Of a stretch of 64,000 nucleotides of DNA, positions 51,281 through 60,243 are shown piece by piece; within the stretch, counting starts at the first letter, position 1, and the number at the start of each line of letters is the position of its first letter. The position numbers and the translations under genes were made by a program. The notes beneath the pieces are model-generated. The model was not told the origin of the DNA. It searched no databases and saw only the letters and a program-made list of their open reading frames with translations. Origin of the DNA: Tannerellaceae bacterium (GTDB taxonomy: Bacteria > Bacteroidota > Bacteroidia > Bacteroidales > Tannerellaceae); contig JAJQAZ010000130.1 in assembly GCA_021203545.1 (NCBI GenBank), positions 1 to 64,000 of the forward strand, in the 5' to 3' direction.

Positions 51281-51946
51281 ATGAAACAGGAAAGAGTTAT
51301 AGAAGTTACGGCAGACGGTAGCCATACACTGTTTGTTCCCTCTATGGACGAACATTATCATTCGGTGAACGGAGCTGTTCAGGAGTCTGAACATGTTTTT
51401 ATTGAGGCCGGTTTCCGGCAGGTGAAAAAACAGGTTGTCCGGGTGTTCGAAGTAGGGTTCGGTACCGGGTTAAATGCATTACTGACACTGGCTGAAATAG
51501 CAACCGGAGAACAGAAAAAGGTAGTCTATTATACTGTAGAGGCGTATCCCTTATCTATCGAACTGGCCGGACAGTTGAACTATACCCGTCAGATCCTGGA
51601 TGTTACCCCCGAGGATTATCTCTCTTTGCATCAGGCAGCATGGAATGTTCCGGTACCGGTTACACCCAACTTTACATTGTATAAAATAGAAGGAGACAGT
51701 AACCGGATTGAGCTGCCCGGGAACCTGGATGTTGTTTACTTTGATGCCTTTGCCCCAGATAAACAACCGGACCTGTGGAATCAGGAACTATTTGACCGTA
51801 TTTACCGCCAAATGAATCCCGGAGGCATTATTACCACCTACTGTGCCAAAGGAGTCGTGCGCCGGATGATGCAAACCGCCGGCTTTACCATGGAACGCCT
51901 GCCCGGCCCTCCCGGCAAACGGGAGATGTTGAGGGGCAGAAAATAA
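51281..51946 (+). CDS. mnmD: tRNA 5-aminomethyl-2-thiouridine methyltransferase (MnmD type)
   Basis: SAM-dependent enzyme that methylates nm5s2U at the wobble base of certain tRNAs, equivalent to the N-terminal domain of MnmC without the oxidoreductase half. Of 221 residues, the opening DGSHTLFVPSMDEHYHSVNGAVQES is typical, the SAM-binding loop is FEVGFGTGLNALLT (residues about 48-61), and the DVVYFDAFAPDKQPDLWNQELF motif is diagnostic. It ends with GPPGKREMLRGRK. Intact single gene. No function beyond tRNA modification is implied. Confidence 0.9.
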   Translation: MKQERVIEVTADGSHTLFVPSMDEHYHSVNGAVQESEHVFIEAGFRQVKKQVVRVFEVGFGTGLNALLTLAEIATGEQKKVVYYTVEAYPLSIELAGQLNYTRQILDVTPEDYLSLHQAAWNVPVPVTPNFTLYKIEGDSNRIELPGNLDVVYFDAFAPDKQPDLWNQELFDRIYRQMNPGGIITTYCAKGVVRRMMQTAGFTMERLPGPPGKREMLRGRK

Positions 51947-52375
51947 GAAGTAAGCGGATCAATAATAAGAATTAAGGGGTTCCATAGTATGGATTGAATC
52001 GTCACCCGCCCGTGTGCCAATCGTCAACCCATGGGGTGCCGTCTGTCAACCGCCCGTGTGCCATTTGTCATCCGCCCGGTTGACGATAGGATTCATACTG
52101 GAGAAAATAAGAATCCTCCCTGCGAAGGAGCCTGGTTGTGCTTTCCTGGTTAAATTAAGTAGCCTGTTTTTCATCGTGAAGCGACTATCTCCTGTTTATT
52201 CACTAAAAAAGATCGTTGTTAAATTTCAATAAGATATGTTCTTTTCTATCTATTACAATTTGTTATGTTATTTATATCCTATATATTTCGGCATCTTTAG
52301 ACCGGAAAAAAAAGTAACGTTATTTTTTGTTTTGAGAGAGTATAACTTATGTAAAACCTAATTATTTTAATTCTC
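51947..52375. other. 429-bp intergenic region with degenerate array II
   Basis: Contains the repeat array at 51998-52087, bracketed by inverted AGTATGGATTGAATCGTCA and TGACGATAGGATTCATACT; the rest is AT-rich with no supported gene. Confidence 0.55.
51998..52087. repeat. Degenerate 21-24 bp array II (four units)
   Basis: Units start at 51998, 52020, 52041 and 52064. Shared parts are GTCA-CCGCCCGTGTGCCA in units 1 and 3, with decayed forms in 2 and 4. Confidence 0.6.
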
Positions 52376-52765
52376 ATGAAGAACGAATGTATTTTTTCAA
52401 AAAAATTATTTCTATTATGTGCCTTTGTTTTGAGTAGTGTTTGTGTATTGAATGCACAGACGGTAACAGAAAAGCCGTATACAGGTTTCGGAGAATTGCC
52501 TGTGCCTATTTATTTTGATTATGGGTATATACGAATGCCCGGATTAGATAGAAGTGTGTATGTATATGTCTGGTCTTTGTATATCGATACGGACGGAAAG
52601 GAGAAAGGAATCGGTGGTATTGCTGCTACCCGGGATGATAGTGGAATTTTGTATATTACTGAATTAAAACCTATTATTTATCCGGAGACTACTTATGAAA
52701 TTCGTATATATGATAGGAACTTTACCTGGGAAAGGATCTATTTATTAAATTGGGATTCTAAATAA
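52376..52765 (+). CDS. Small secreted protein of unknown family
   Basis: 129 residues with a signal peptide (LFLLCAFVLSSVCVLNAQT, cleaved near residue 27). The mature part is beta-rich, with YVYVWSLYIDTDGKEKGIGGIA and TTYEIRIYDRNFTWERIYLL. It has a tandem paralogue at 52840, and both share the leader TTTTAATTCTCATGAA just around the start. I recognise no family. Periplasmic or surface location is inferred from the signal. No enzymatic motif is visible. Confidence 0.65.
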   Translation: MKNECIFSKKLFLLCAFVLSSVCVLNAQTVTEKPYTGFGELPVPIYFDYGYIRMPGLDRSVYVYVWSLYIDTDGKEKGIGGIAATRDDSGILYITELKPIIYPETTYEIRIYDRNFTWERIYLLNWDSK

Positions 52766-52839
52766 ACGAACTGATTACAATGAATATTATTTTTTAAAAG
52801 AGTGTAATTTTTTATTATTAACTAATCATTTTAATTCTC

Positions 52840-53250
52840 ATGAAAAGCAATTTTATTCTTTCAAAAAAATTATTTCTATTTTGTTTGTTAATAGTGGGAT
52901 GTGCTACAATAGCTAACGCACAATTTGTAGAAAAGCCCGGGTATGGTTATGGAAATGCTCCTTCTATTTCTGTAGGATCTACGGTTTAAATTTCCGGAGT
53001 AAGTTCTAATGTTGTAATTTATGTTGCATGGAGCTATCTGGATACAAATGGAAACAGCCGTGGATCTATGACCTATGGATATGTACGGAATGGTGTGTTT
53101 GAAGAAGTAGGAAAAGGAACGTTAAGTTTACCTGCAACAACTTACGAAGTGGAAGTGCATGATCGGGACCGGAATTGGTCAAGAACTTTTGTTCGTAATA
53201 CTTCGTCTCCGGTAAGTGGAAATAGTGAATTATTACCTAAAGAAGAATAG
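52840..53250 (+). pseudogene. Paralogue of the small secreted protein, interrupted by TAA
   Basis: Signal peptide (LFLFCLLIVGCATIANAQF) and a mature part with VVIYVAWSYLDTNGNSRGSM and TTYEVEVHDRDRNWSRTFV, matching its neighbour. TAA at 52987-52989 follows SISVGSTV; the same frame then stays open to TAG at 53250, for about 136 residues in all. The reading frame downstream keeps clear similarity to its paralogue, so the lesion is probably recent. The next start codon is too far in to rebuild the secreted form. Confidence 0.65.
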
Positions 53251-53264
53251 ATTTTTTCATAAAG

Positions 53265-53517
53265 AGAACCCCGGATAATTCCCAGAGCTGTTAAATTCTC
53301 CGCTTCCAAGGCCTGAACCGTAGATCGGCCTTAACCAAAGGACGGCATAATTTATGGTACACTCTTCTGATGATATTTTGTTATGCCGTGCTTACAGCAC
53401 TCAAACTTACTTACTATCTATACCATTCGTACTGGGCTAGGATATACCGTCCTTGCAGGACTTAATACAAATTATACAGGAGAATTTAATAGCCCTACGG
53501 ATTAATTCCGGGGTTTG
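53265..53517. repeat. Dispersed palindromic intergenic element, copy B
   Basis: Outer imperfect inverted arms of about 36 bases: AACCCCGGATAATTCC then GCTGTTAAATTCTCC on the left, matched by GGAGAATTTAATAGC then GGATTAATTCCGGGGTT on the right. Inside are GGACGGCATAATTTATGG, CGTGCTTACAGCACT and GATATACCGTCCTTGCAGGA (from 53441), all shared with copy A. No ORF. The most complete copy, about 250 bp. Confidence 0.75.
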
Positions 53518-53520
53518 GTT

Positions 53521-53838
53521 TTATTTTAATAACGCTTCAATTTTGTCGATGAAAGCGGCTTTTTGAGCAGCTCCAACCTGTTTGTCTACTACTTCCCCGT
53601 CTTTAAAGAATAAAACGGTAGGGATGTTGCGGATACCAAACTTTGAAACTACATCGTTGTTATCATCTACATCCATTTTACCAATGGTTACCCGTCCTGC
53701 ATATTCTTTTGACAGATCATCGATGATAGGCCCTACCATCCGGCACGGACCGCACCACTCTGCCCAGAAATCTAAAACCATGGGTTTGCCGGAATTTACT
53801 AATCCCTCGAAATTGCTGTCAGTTACTTCTATTGCCAT
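53521..53838 (-). CDS. trxA: Thioredoxin
   Basis: A 105-residue cytoplasmic disulfide reductase with the active site WAEWCGPCRM (residues about 26-35), the cis-proline segment RNIPTVLFFKDGE and no signal peptide. A TATTTTTG box (reverse strand, about 53887-53894) could be its promoter. It follows dnaE on the same strand after about 80 bases. Intact. Confidence 0.97.
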   Translation of the reverse strand: MAIEVTDSNFEGLVNSGKPMVLDFWAEWCGPCRMVGPIIDDLSKEYAGRVTIGKMDVDDNNDVVSKFGIRNIPTVLFFKDGEVVDKQVGAAQKAAFIDKIEALLK

Positions 53839-53918
53839 AATTATTTATAATGTTTATATGTTTGTTTTTTTCAAAGCGATGCCAAAAATAGTAATTCTTT
53901 ATTGCCTGACCAATAGAT

Positions 53919-56900
53919 TTAATTGATTTTAAAATCGATAGTATCATTCGCCTCTAAAAACTCAATCAAATCTTTGGTGACGTTTAAACGGACACTTTGC
54001 GAGAAAAGATTGAGCGAAACGTGGTGCTCACCGTCTACCACGCGGAAATATAACAGGCTTTGTCCCGGATTGTTTTTTATTAAAACCGAAAGCTCGTTAA
54101 TAACCGGTTCGGTCAGGTCGTGAATGGGTACAGTCAGATTTATTTTCTCGATCATTTTATCTTTTTCGTCCTGTAGTAACCGCATAGAGCCTATTTTTAA
54201 CTCTAATTCTCCGGCTTTCCAGCGGTGCGTCTCCACCCGTGCATTGATAAGAAGATAAATTCCGGGCCGGCAATATTTTCCATAATCTACATAGTCCTGC
54301 CCGAAAAGGGCAATTTCGGCACTTCCGGTAAAATCTTCGATCTTCATAATACCATACGGATGTCCTTTCCGGGTAGTTCCCTCCCTGACTTCGGTAACAA
54401 TTCCTCCCATTAATACTTCACGGCCCTGTATGGAAGGCAGGTCGATCAGTTCTATGACTCCTGTGTTGCATACATACGACAGGATGATCCGGTATTCATC
54501 TAACGGGTGGGCGGATAGGTAGATGCCCACCAACTCTTTTTCTTTGTTTAGCCTTTCCAGATCGCTCCACCGCTGGCAAACCGGAATTTCCGGTTTCGAA
54601 ATAGAGGCAAAACTATCGTCGCCAAAAAGGGAATTGGCTGCGGTCGTTTTATCCATCTGGTATTTGTTGCCATACCTCATTAACACTTCCAGGAATGTTT
54701 CTCCTTTTCCGGTGTCTGTAAAGAACTGTTCACGCTGGATACCGAAGTTATCAAAGGCACCGGCCAGTGCCAGGGATTCCACGTTTTTCTTATTACATGA
54801 AGTAAGGCTTACCCGTTCTACGAAATCGAAAATATCTTTGAATGGGCCGTTTTTTCTCTCTTCAATAATGTTTAATACAGCCGATTCTCCAACTCCTTTT
54901 ACAGCTCCCAGTCCGAAACGGATGTCGCCCTGCTTGTTAACACTGAATTTCAGGATAGATTCGTTTACATCCGGCCCCAATACCTGGATACCCATAGCCT
55001 TACATTCGTCCATGAATTTGGTGATATCGGTAATGTTGGACAAACTCCGGCTTAGTACCGCTGCCATGTATTCCGAAGGATAGTTTGCCTTCATGTACGC
55101 CGTTTGGTAGGCTACCCACGAATAACAGGTGGCATGGCTTTTATTAAATGCGTAGGAAGCAAATTTTTCCCAGTCGCTCCATATTTTATTCAGTGTCTTG
55201 GTATCGTGCCCGTTTGCTTTACCACCGGCCAGGAATTTTTCTTTGAGCTCATTCATCTTATCAATGAGCTTTTTACCCATTGCTTTACGGAGCGCATCAC
55301 TTTCACCCCGTGTGAAGTTGGCTAACAGACGGGATAAAAGCATGACCTGTTCCTGGTATACTGTGATACCATAGGTGTCCTGCAGGTAACGTTCCATGAT
55401 TGGGATATCGTAGTTGATCTCTTCCCTGCCATGTTTACGGGCGATAAAGGAGGGTATATAGTCCATGGGCCCGGGACGGTACAGGGCGTTCATGGCAATC
55501 AGGTCTTCAAACTTGGAAGGCTGCAACTCTTTCAGGTATTTCTGCATACCTGCTGACTCGAACTGGAATGTTCCGGTTGTTTTTCCCTGGCAGTACAGTT
55601 CGTATGTTTTGGGATCTTCCAGGCTGATTTTATCTATATCAATTTTTTCCCCGGTAGTCAGGTATACATTTTCTACCGCTTCTTTGATAATAGATAGGGT
55701 CTTCAGTCCCAGGAAGTCCATCTTGATCAGACCGGTCTCTTCAATTACAGATCCTTCATACTGGGTAACCAGCATTTCTTCGCCGGTTTCTTTATCTTTT
55801 GCCGTACTTACCGGAACCACATCTGAAATATCATATTTCCCGATAATCACCCCACAGGCATGTACACCGGTGTTGCGGACATTCCCTTCCAGCATTTGGG
55901 CATACTTCAGGGTATCCCTCATAACCGGGTCGGGCGAATTGGCTGCTTCCCTTAATTCCGGAACATATTCGATTGCTGTTTTGAGATTGATCTTTTTTAC
56001 ATCCGGAATCCTGTCCGGTACGAGTTTCGCCAGCCGGTTGGATTCGGAGAGAGGCAGTTTTTGTACCCGGGCCACATCCTTGATCGCGGATTTGGTTGCC
56101 ATGGTACCGTAAGTAATAATGTGGGCTACTTTTTCCTGTCCGTATTTGTCTGTTACCCAACGGAGTACTTCTCCACGTCCGTCATCATCGAAATCCACAT
56201 CAATATCGGGCATCGAGATACGGTCCGGATTCAGGAAACGTTCAAACAGCAAGTCGTATTTGATTGGGTCGATATCCGTAATCCCCAGACAGTAAGCTAC
56301 TGCCGAACCGGCAGCCGAACCACGGCCCGGGCCTACCGATACCCCCATTTTACGGGCTTCGTTGATGAAGTCCTGCACGATCAGAAAGTAACCGGGGAAT
56401 CCCATACGTTTTACGGTGCCTAACTCGAAGTCTAACCGTTCAACCACCTCGTCGCTCAGACTGTCACCATATTTTCGTTTAGCCCCTTCGTAGGTGAGGT
56501 GCCGCAGATAATCATCGTCGTTATCAAATCCTTCCGGCAGCGGGAAATCCGGCATAAGGGGACCGCTATCAATGGAATAAAATTCTACTTTTTCGGCAAT
56601 TTCCAGCGTGTTATGAAGCGCGTCCGGTACGTCGTTGAATATCTGATTCATTTCGGCGGTAGTCTTCAGCCACTCCTGTTTTGTATAACGCATCCGGTTG
56701 GGATCGTCGAAATCTTTGCCGGTGCTCAGGCAGATCAGACGGTCGTGAGCTTCGGCGTCTTCTTCGTTTACAAAGTGCACATCGTTGCTGGCAATCAGTT
56801 TAACGTTGTGTTTACGTGCCAGCGGAATTAATACTTCGTTAACCTCTTTCTGTTTCTGGTAGGTGGTCTGGTCGGCATTGGGTTTATCCGTCTGGTGCCG

Positions 56901-57560
56901 TTGTATCTCTATGTAATAATCATCCCCAAAGAGGTTTTTAAACCACTGGATAGATTCTTCCGCCTGTTCAATCTGTGCCCGCATAATGTGCTGAGGCACT
57001 TCACCTCCGAGACAGGCAGAACATACGATTAACCCTTCGTGGTATTTTTCCAATAACGATTTATCTATACGGGGACGGCCGTAGAAACCTTCTGTCCACC
57101 CTATGGAAACCATTTTGATCAGGTTTTTATATCCCTGTAGGTTTTTGGCCAGCACAATGAGGTGCCAGCCACTCATATCTGCTTTTCCGGCTTTGCTTTC
57201 GCGTCCGTTCCGGGCACAATAACATTCGCATCCAAGGATAGGCTTAAACAGGGAGTCTCTGCTTTCCGAAATTTTCTCAGAGAGTTTTTTCATTCTCTCC
57301 CTCTCTTCGTCCGTCGGATTGTGTTTGTCGTTCAGTCCGTTCAGCTCTTTTTCGCAATCCTTGATCGTACTGAAATATTTACTGTTTTTTTTCTTTACTT
57401 TATTGTAGAATTCTTTTATACCGAACATGTTGCCATGGTCGGTCACGGCAATGGCCCGCATGCCGTCTTTCTGAGCTTTGTCTATAAGAGCATCAATAGA
57501 TGCCTGTCCATCCAGCAACGAGTATTGTGTATGGACATGGAGATGAACAAATGGTTCCAT
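53919..57560 (-). CDS. dnaE: DNA polymerase III subunit alpha
   Basis: Replicative polymerase, 1,213 residues. N-terminal PHP domain (FVHLHVHTQYSLLDGQ, VTDHGNMFG), polymerase core with GPGRGSAAGSAVAYCLGITDIDP and the catalytic aspartates in MPDIDVDFDDDGRGEV, helix-hairpin-helix region, and a C-terminal OB fold (VLMGGIVTEVREGTTRKGHPYGIMKIEDF). The frame is intact over 3.6 kb, including an A8 run read correctly (KVKKKNSKYF, plus-strand T8 near 57385-57392), which is a useful control for the many homopolymer frameshifts elsewhere. Confidence 0.98.
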   Translation of the reverse strand: MEPFVHLHVHTQYSLLDGQASIDALIDKAQKDGMRAIAVTDHGNMFGIKEFYNKVKKKNSKYFSTIKDCEKELNGLNDKHNPTDEERERMKKLSEKISESRDSLFKPILGCECYCARNGRESKAGKADMSGWHLIVLAKNLQGYKNLIKMVSIGWTEGFYGRPRIDKSLLEKYHEGLIVCSACLGGEVPQHIMRAQIEQAEESIQWFKNLFGDDYYIEIQRHQTDKPNADQTTYQKQKEVNEVLIPLARKHNVKLIASNDVHFVNEEDAEAHDRLICLSTGKDFDDPNRMRYTKQEWLKTTAEMNQIFNDVPDALHNTLEIAEKVEFYSIDSGPLMPDFPLPEGFDNDDDYLRHLTYEGAKRKYGDSLSDEVVERLDFELGTVKRMGFPGYFLIVQDFINEARKMGVSVGPGRGSAAGSAVAYCLGITDIDPIKYDLLFERFLNPDRISMPDIDVDFDDDGRGEVLRWVTDKYGQEKVAHIITYGTMATKSAIKDVARVQKLPLSESNRLAKLVPDRIPDVKKINLKTAIEYVPELREAANSPDPVMRDTLKYAQMLEGNVRNTGVHACGVIIGKYDISDVVPVSTAKDKETGEEMLVTQYEGSVIEETGLIKMDFLGLKTLSIIKEAVENVYLTTGEKIDIDKISLEDPKTYELYCQGKTTGTFQFESAGMQKYLKELQPSKFEDLIAMNALYRPGPMDYIPSFIARKHGREEINYDIPIMERYLQDTYGITVYQEQVMLLSRLLANFTRGESDALRKAMGKKLIDKMNELKEKFLAGGKANGHDTKTLNKIWSDWEKFASYAFNKSHATCYSWVAYQTAYMKANYPSEYMAAVLSRSLSNITDITKFMDECKAMGIQVLGPDVNESILKFSVNKQGDIRFGLGAVKGVGESAVLNIIEERKNGPFKDIFDFVERVSLTSCNKKNVESLALAGAFDNFGIQREQFFTDTGKGETFLEVLMRYGNKYQMDKTTAANSLFGDDSFASISKPEIPVCQRWSDLERLNKEKELVGIYLSAHPLDEYRIILSYVCNTGVIELIDLPSIQGREVLMGGIVTEVREGTTRKGHPYGIMKIEDFTGSAEIALFGQDYVDYGKYCRPGIYLLINARVETHRWKAGELELKIGSMRLLQDEKDKMIEKINLTVPIHDLTEPVINELSVLIKNNPGQSLLYFRVVDGEHHVSLNLFSQSVRLNVTKDLIEFLEANDTIDFKIN

Positions 57561-57678
57561 ATATCAAATGAGTGTCATGTCTGTTTTGAGACTATAAAGG
57601 TACGACAATAATTCATAAAGCGAAAATGAATCAGGGCTTTTCGCTCTGCAAAAAAACAGTACATGGTTCCCTGAAAAA

Positions 57679-57744
57679 GGGTGCACTCTTCCAGCGGGAA
57701 GGGTGCACCCTCTCATTCGAAAGGATGCATCCTCCCGGGAAGAA
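57679..57744. repeat. Degenerate 22-bp array III (three units)
   Basis: Units at 57679, 57701 and 57723, each exactly 22 bases, beginning GGGTGCACTC, GGGTGCACCC and GGATGCATCC; the second halves differ but end in purine-rich GGGAA, CGAAA and AGAA. Confidence 0.65.
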
Positions 57745-57765
57745 GGTTGGAGTGAATAAATGTAA

Positions 57766-57819
57766 ACATTAATTCCAAAAATGCAGACATTAATCCCGAA
57801 AATGCCGGCATTAATAAAC
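57766..57819. repeat. Degenerate 21-bp array IV
   Basis: Units at 57766 and 57787 plus a partial at 57808, all with (A/G)CATTAAT and, in the full units, AAAATGC at the same offset. It starts 21 bases after array III ends. Confidence 0.6.
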
Positions 57820-58005
57820 AAATAAAAAGAAAGGAAAAGAAAAGAAATAATTATCCCCCTTATATCCCCCTTAAAAGGGGATGGGTGGAAGTAGAATAAA
57901 ACCAGTCATTAGTCGAAGGGGATTACAAACCCTCTTCAACCAGCCAGTCTGTGCTTCTTTACCGCCTGTTAATTTAGGCACAGATTTAAATCTGCGCCAG
58001 CAAAA

Positions 58006-58075
58006 GATATACCGTCCTTGCAGGACTTAGAAACACAGAATTTAACAGCCTTGCGATCAAGCCGGGGAACAAAAA
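58006..58075. repeat. Dispersed palindromic intergenic element, copy C (right end only)
   Basis: GATATACCGTCCTTGCAGGA (22-base match in all three copies) followed by AGAATTTAACAGCC and CCGGGGAAC, which correspond to the right end of copy B. The left part is missing. Confidence 0.65.
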
Positions 58076-58226
58076 CGCTTAAACCCGCGACATGGGTGAG
58101 GATGCTATGCCAAAAAATTGAACAAATACTTTTAAGGGGATGAAACCGGATGCGATGTTCAGGAAAGGTGGGATAGTTAAAACCTTCCTTTAGAGGCGAT
58201 AAAACAAGAAAAGAGAAACAAAAGTT

Positions 58227-58256
58227 TTGTAATTCAAAGAAAAGCCGTACCTTTGC
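58227..58256 (+). promoter_or_regulatory. Promoter of the rplM-rpsI operon
   Basis: TTTG at 58227-58230 and TACCTTTG at 58249-58256, 18 bases apart. Confidence 0.8.
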
Positions 58257-58263
58257 AAGCCGA

Positions 58264-58377
58264 TTATTATCTAGTTTAACTAAGAGTTTAGTTATTAGCA
58301 CATTGTTGTATCATGTGTCCGAGACAACGATGTTGCTGAATGTTTTTTGAGTTATTAATTAAATTAAAATTTTAGCA
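58264..58377 (+). promoter_or_regulatory. Structured 5' leader of rplM (possible L13 autoregulatory leader)
   Basis: A 114-base untranslated region with CATTGTTGT (58302-58310) pairing to ACAACGATG (58324-58332), one wobble, and GTTTAACTAAG/CTTAGTTAAAC-like pairing earlier. Ribosomal-protein leaders upstream of rplM are known in Bacteroidia; that this is one is inference. Confidence 0.4.
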
Positions 58378-58833
58378 GTGGATACTTTAAGTTACAAGAC
58401 CATTTCTGCAAACAAGGCAACTGTTAATAAAGAATGGGTTGTGGTAGACGCAACTGATCAACATTTAGGACGTTTGTGTTCTAAAGTTGCCAAGCTTCTG
58501 CGTGGCAAGTACAAACCAAACTTCACCCCGCACGTTGACTGTGGTGATAATGTTATTATCATCAATGCAGACAAAATCGTTCTGACCGGAAACAAATGGA
58601 ACGATCGTATTTATTTGAGATATACCGGATATCCCGGTGGACAGAGAGAGAACACACCTGCCACATTGATGGCAAAAGGTGAAGACCGCCTGTTCAGAAA
58701 AGTAGTAAAGGGTATGTTACCTAAAAATCGTCTGGGTGCCAAATTGCTGGGTAACCTTTACGTATATGCAGGTACAGAGCACAAACACGAAGCTCAGCAA
58801 CCTAAGTCAATTGATATAAACTCACTTAAATAA
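58378..58833 (+). CDS. rplM: 50S ribosomal protein L13
   Basis: 151 residues. KEWVVVDATDQHLGRLCSKVAKLLRGKYKPNFTPHVDCGD and the RMLPKNRLGAKLLGNLYVYAGTEH-like C-terminal segment (here GMLPKNRLG) are diagnostic. Starts with GTG at 58378. Followed after 5 bases by rpsI. Confidence 0.98.
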   Translation: MDTLSYKTISANKATVNKEWVVVDATDQHLGRLCSKVAKLLRGKYKPNFTPHVDCGDNVIIINADKIVLTGNKWNDRIYLRYTGYPGGQRENTPATLMAKGEDRLFRKVVKGMLPKNRLGAKLLGNLYVYAGTEHKHEAQQPKSIDINSLK

Positions 58834-58838
58834 TAACA

Positions 58839-59225
58839 ATGGAAGTAGTAAATGCAATAGGTAGACGTAAAGCAGCAGTTGCACGCGTGTATGTTAGCGA
58901 AGGTTCCGGAAAAATTACTATTAACAAACGTGACCTGGAAAGTTACTTTCCTTCTTCAATCCTGCAGTTTGTTGTAAAACAGCCGCTTCAGAAACTGGAT
59001 GTTCTTGAAAAATATGATATCCGGATCAACCTGTATGGTGGTGGTTTTAAAGGTCAGTCTGAAGCTGCCCGTTTGGCAATCGCCCGTGCTTTGATCAAAA
59101 TCAATCCGGAAGATAAACCAGCTCTGAGATCTGAAGGTTTCGTTACACGTGACCCACGTACTGTTGAACGTAAGAAACCAGGACAGCCAAAAGCTCGTAA
59201 GAGATTCCAGTTCAGTAAACGTTGA
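58839..59225 (+). CDS. rpsI: 30S ribosomal protein S9
   Basis: 128 residues with NAIGRRKAAVARVYV at the start, NLYGGGFKGQSEAARLAIARAL in the middle and the basic KPGQPKARKRFQFSKR tail that reaches the ribosomal P site. Cotranscribed with rplM. Confidence 0.98.
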   Translation: MEVVNAIGRRKAAVARVYVSEGSGKITINKRDLESYFPSSILQFVVKQPLQKLDVLEKYDIRINLYGGGFKGQSEAARLAIARALIKINPEDKPALRSEGFVTRDPRTVERKKPGQPKARKRFQFSKR

Positions 59226-59366
59226 TCTATTATTTGTGAGTTTCTTACAGGTAGAATGAAGCGTTTAGTATCTAAATTAACAGGATTTCTTTTGCATGCC
59301 GACATGTCGGAGAACTACCTGGTAATTGATTTATAAACAGAAAGTAAACGATAAAATAAAACAATA

Positions 59367-60239
59367 ATGTCAAGAGTTAATTTTGATCAGTTATTAGAAG
59401 CCGGAGTTCACTTCGGACACTTAAAAAGAAAGTGGAACCCCGCAATGGCTCCTTATATTTTCATGGAGCGCAATGGTATTCATATCATTGATTTACATAA
59501 AACAGTTGCAAAAGTAGACGAAGCTGCTGAAGTATTGAAAAACCTGGCCAGATCAGGTAAAAAAGTGCTTTTTGTAGCTACCAAAAAACAAGCTAAACAG
59601 ATCGTTGCTGATAAAGCATCTTCAATCGGAATGCCGTATGTTATCGAACGCTGGCCGGGTGGTATGTTGACTAACTTCCCTACTATCCGTAAAGCGATTA
59701 AAAAGATGACTACAATTGACAAGATGACAAAAGACGGAACTTTTGATAATCTGTCAAAAAGAGAAAAACTGCAAATCACCCGTCAGCGTGCTAAGTTGGA
59801 AAAGACGTTAGGTTCTATTATTGACCTGACCCGTCTGCCTTCAGCTTTATTCGTTGTAGACGTGATGAAAGAACATATTGCAGTACGTGAAGCGAACCGT
59901 CTGGGTATTCCTGTATTCGGTATGGTTGATACAAACTCTGACCCGAACAACATTGATTTCGTAATCCCTGCTAACGATGACGCTACTAAATCGGTAGAAG
60001 TGATCCTGGGTGCTGTTTGCGAAGCCATGAACGAAGGTTTGCAGGAATGTAAAGCTGAAAAAGTAGATGCGGAAGCTGCCGGTGAAGGGGAAGCTCCCAG
60101 AAGAGAGCGTCGCTCTAAATCAGGTGCTAAAAAAGTTGTAAAAACTGAAGATGCACAGGAACAGGAAGCTGCCGAAGCAGTTGCCCCTGTAGCAGAAGCT
60201 CCTGTTGTAGAAGCAGAATCAAAAGAAACTGAAGAATAA
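59367..60239 (+). CDS. rpsB: 30S ribosomal protein S2
   Basis: 290 residues. The family opening (LLEAGVHFGHLKRKWNPAMAPYIF), IERWPGGMLTNFPTI and PVFGMVDTNSDPNNIDFVIPANDDA are present. The tail after residue about 225 is an Ala/Glu-rich extension, longer than in E. coli but common in the phylum. Two hairpins follow before tsf. Confidence 0.98.
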   Translation: MSRVNFDQLLEAGVHFGHLKRKWNPAMAPYIFMERNGIHIIDLHKTVAKVDEAAEVLKNLARSGKKVLFVATKKQAKQIVADKASSIGMPYVIERWPGGMLTNFPTIRKAIKKMTTIDKMTKDGTFDNLSKREKLQITRQRAKLEKTLGSIIDLTRLPSALFVVDVMKEHIAVREANRLGIPVFGMVDTNSDPNNIDFVIPANDDATKSVEVILGAVCEAMNEGLQECKAEKVDAEAAGEGEAPRRERRSKSGAKKVVKTEDAQEQEAAEAVAPVAEAPVVEAESKETEE

Positions 60240-60243
60240 ATAC

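Larger units (their letters stand above)
57561..58226. other. Intergenic region before the ribosomal genes, mosaic of repeats
   Basis: No gene supported. It holds arrays III and IV, TATCCCCCTTA repeated near 57852-57876 with a CCCC/GGGG hairpin, GCACAGATTTAAATCTGCGC near 57978, and repeat C. Confidence 0.6.

Noticed and set aside
52014..52232. A 72-residue open frame across array II
   Set aside because: It is produced by the repeat array and has no start context or similarity.
51998..57819. CRISPR array at the degenerate 22-bp repeats
   Set aside because: Units abut with no unique spacers of 30 or so bases, repeats are not conserved, and no cas genes are near.
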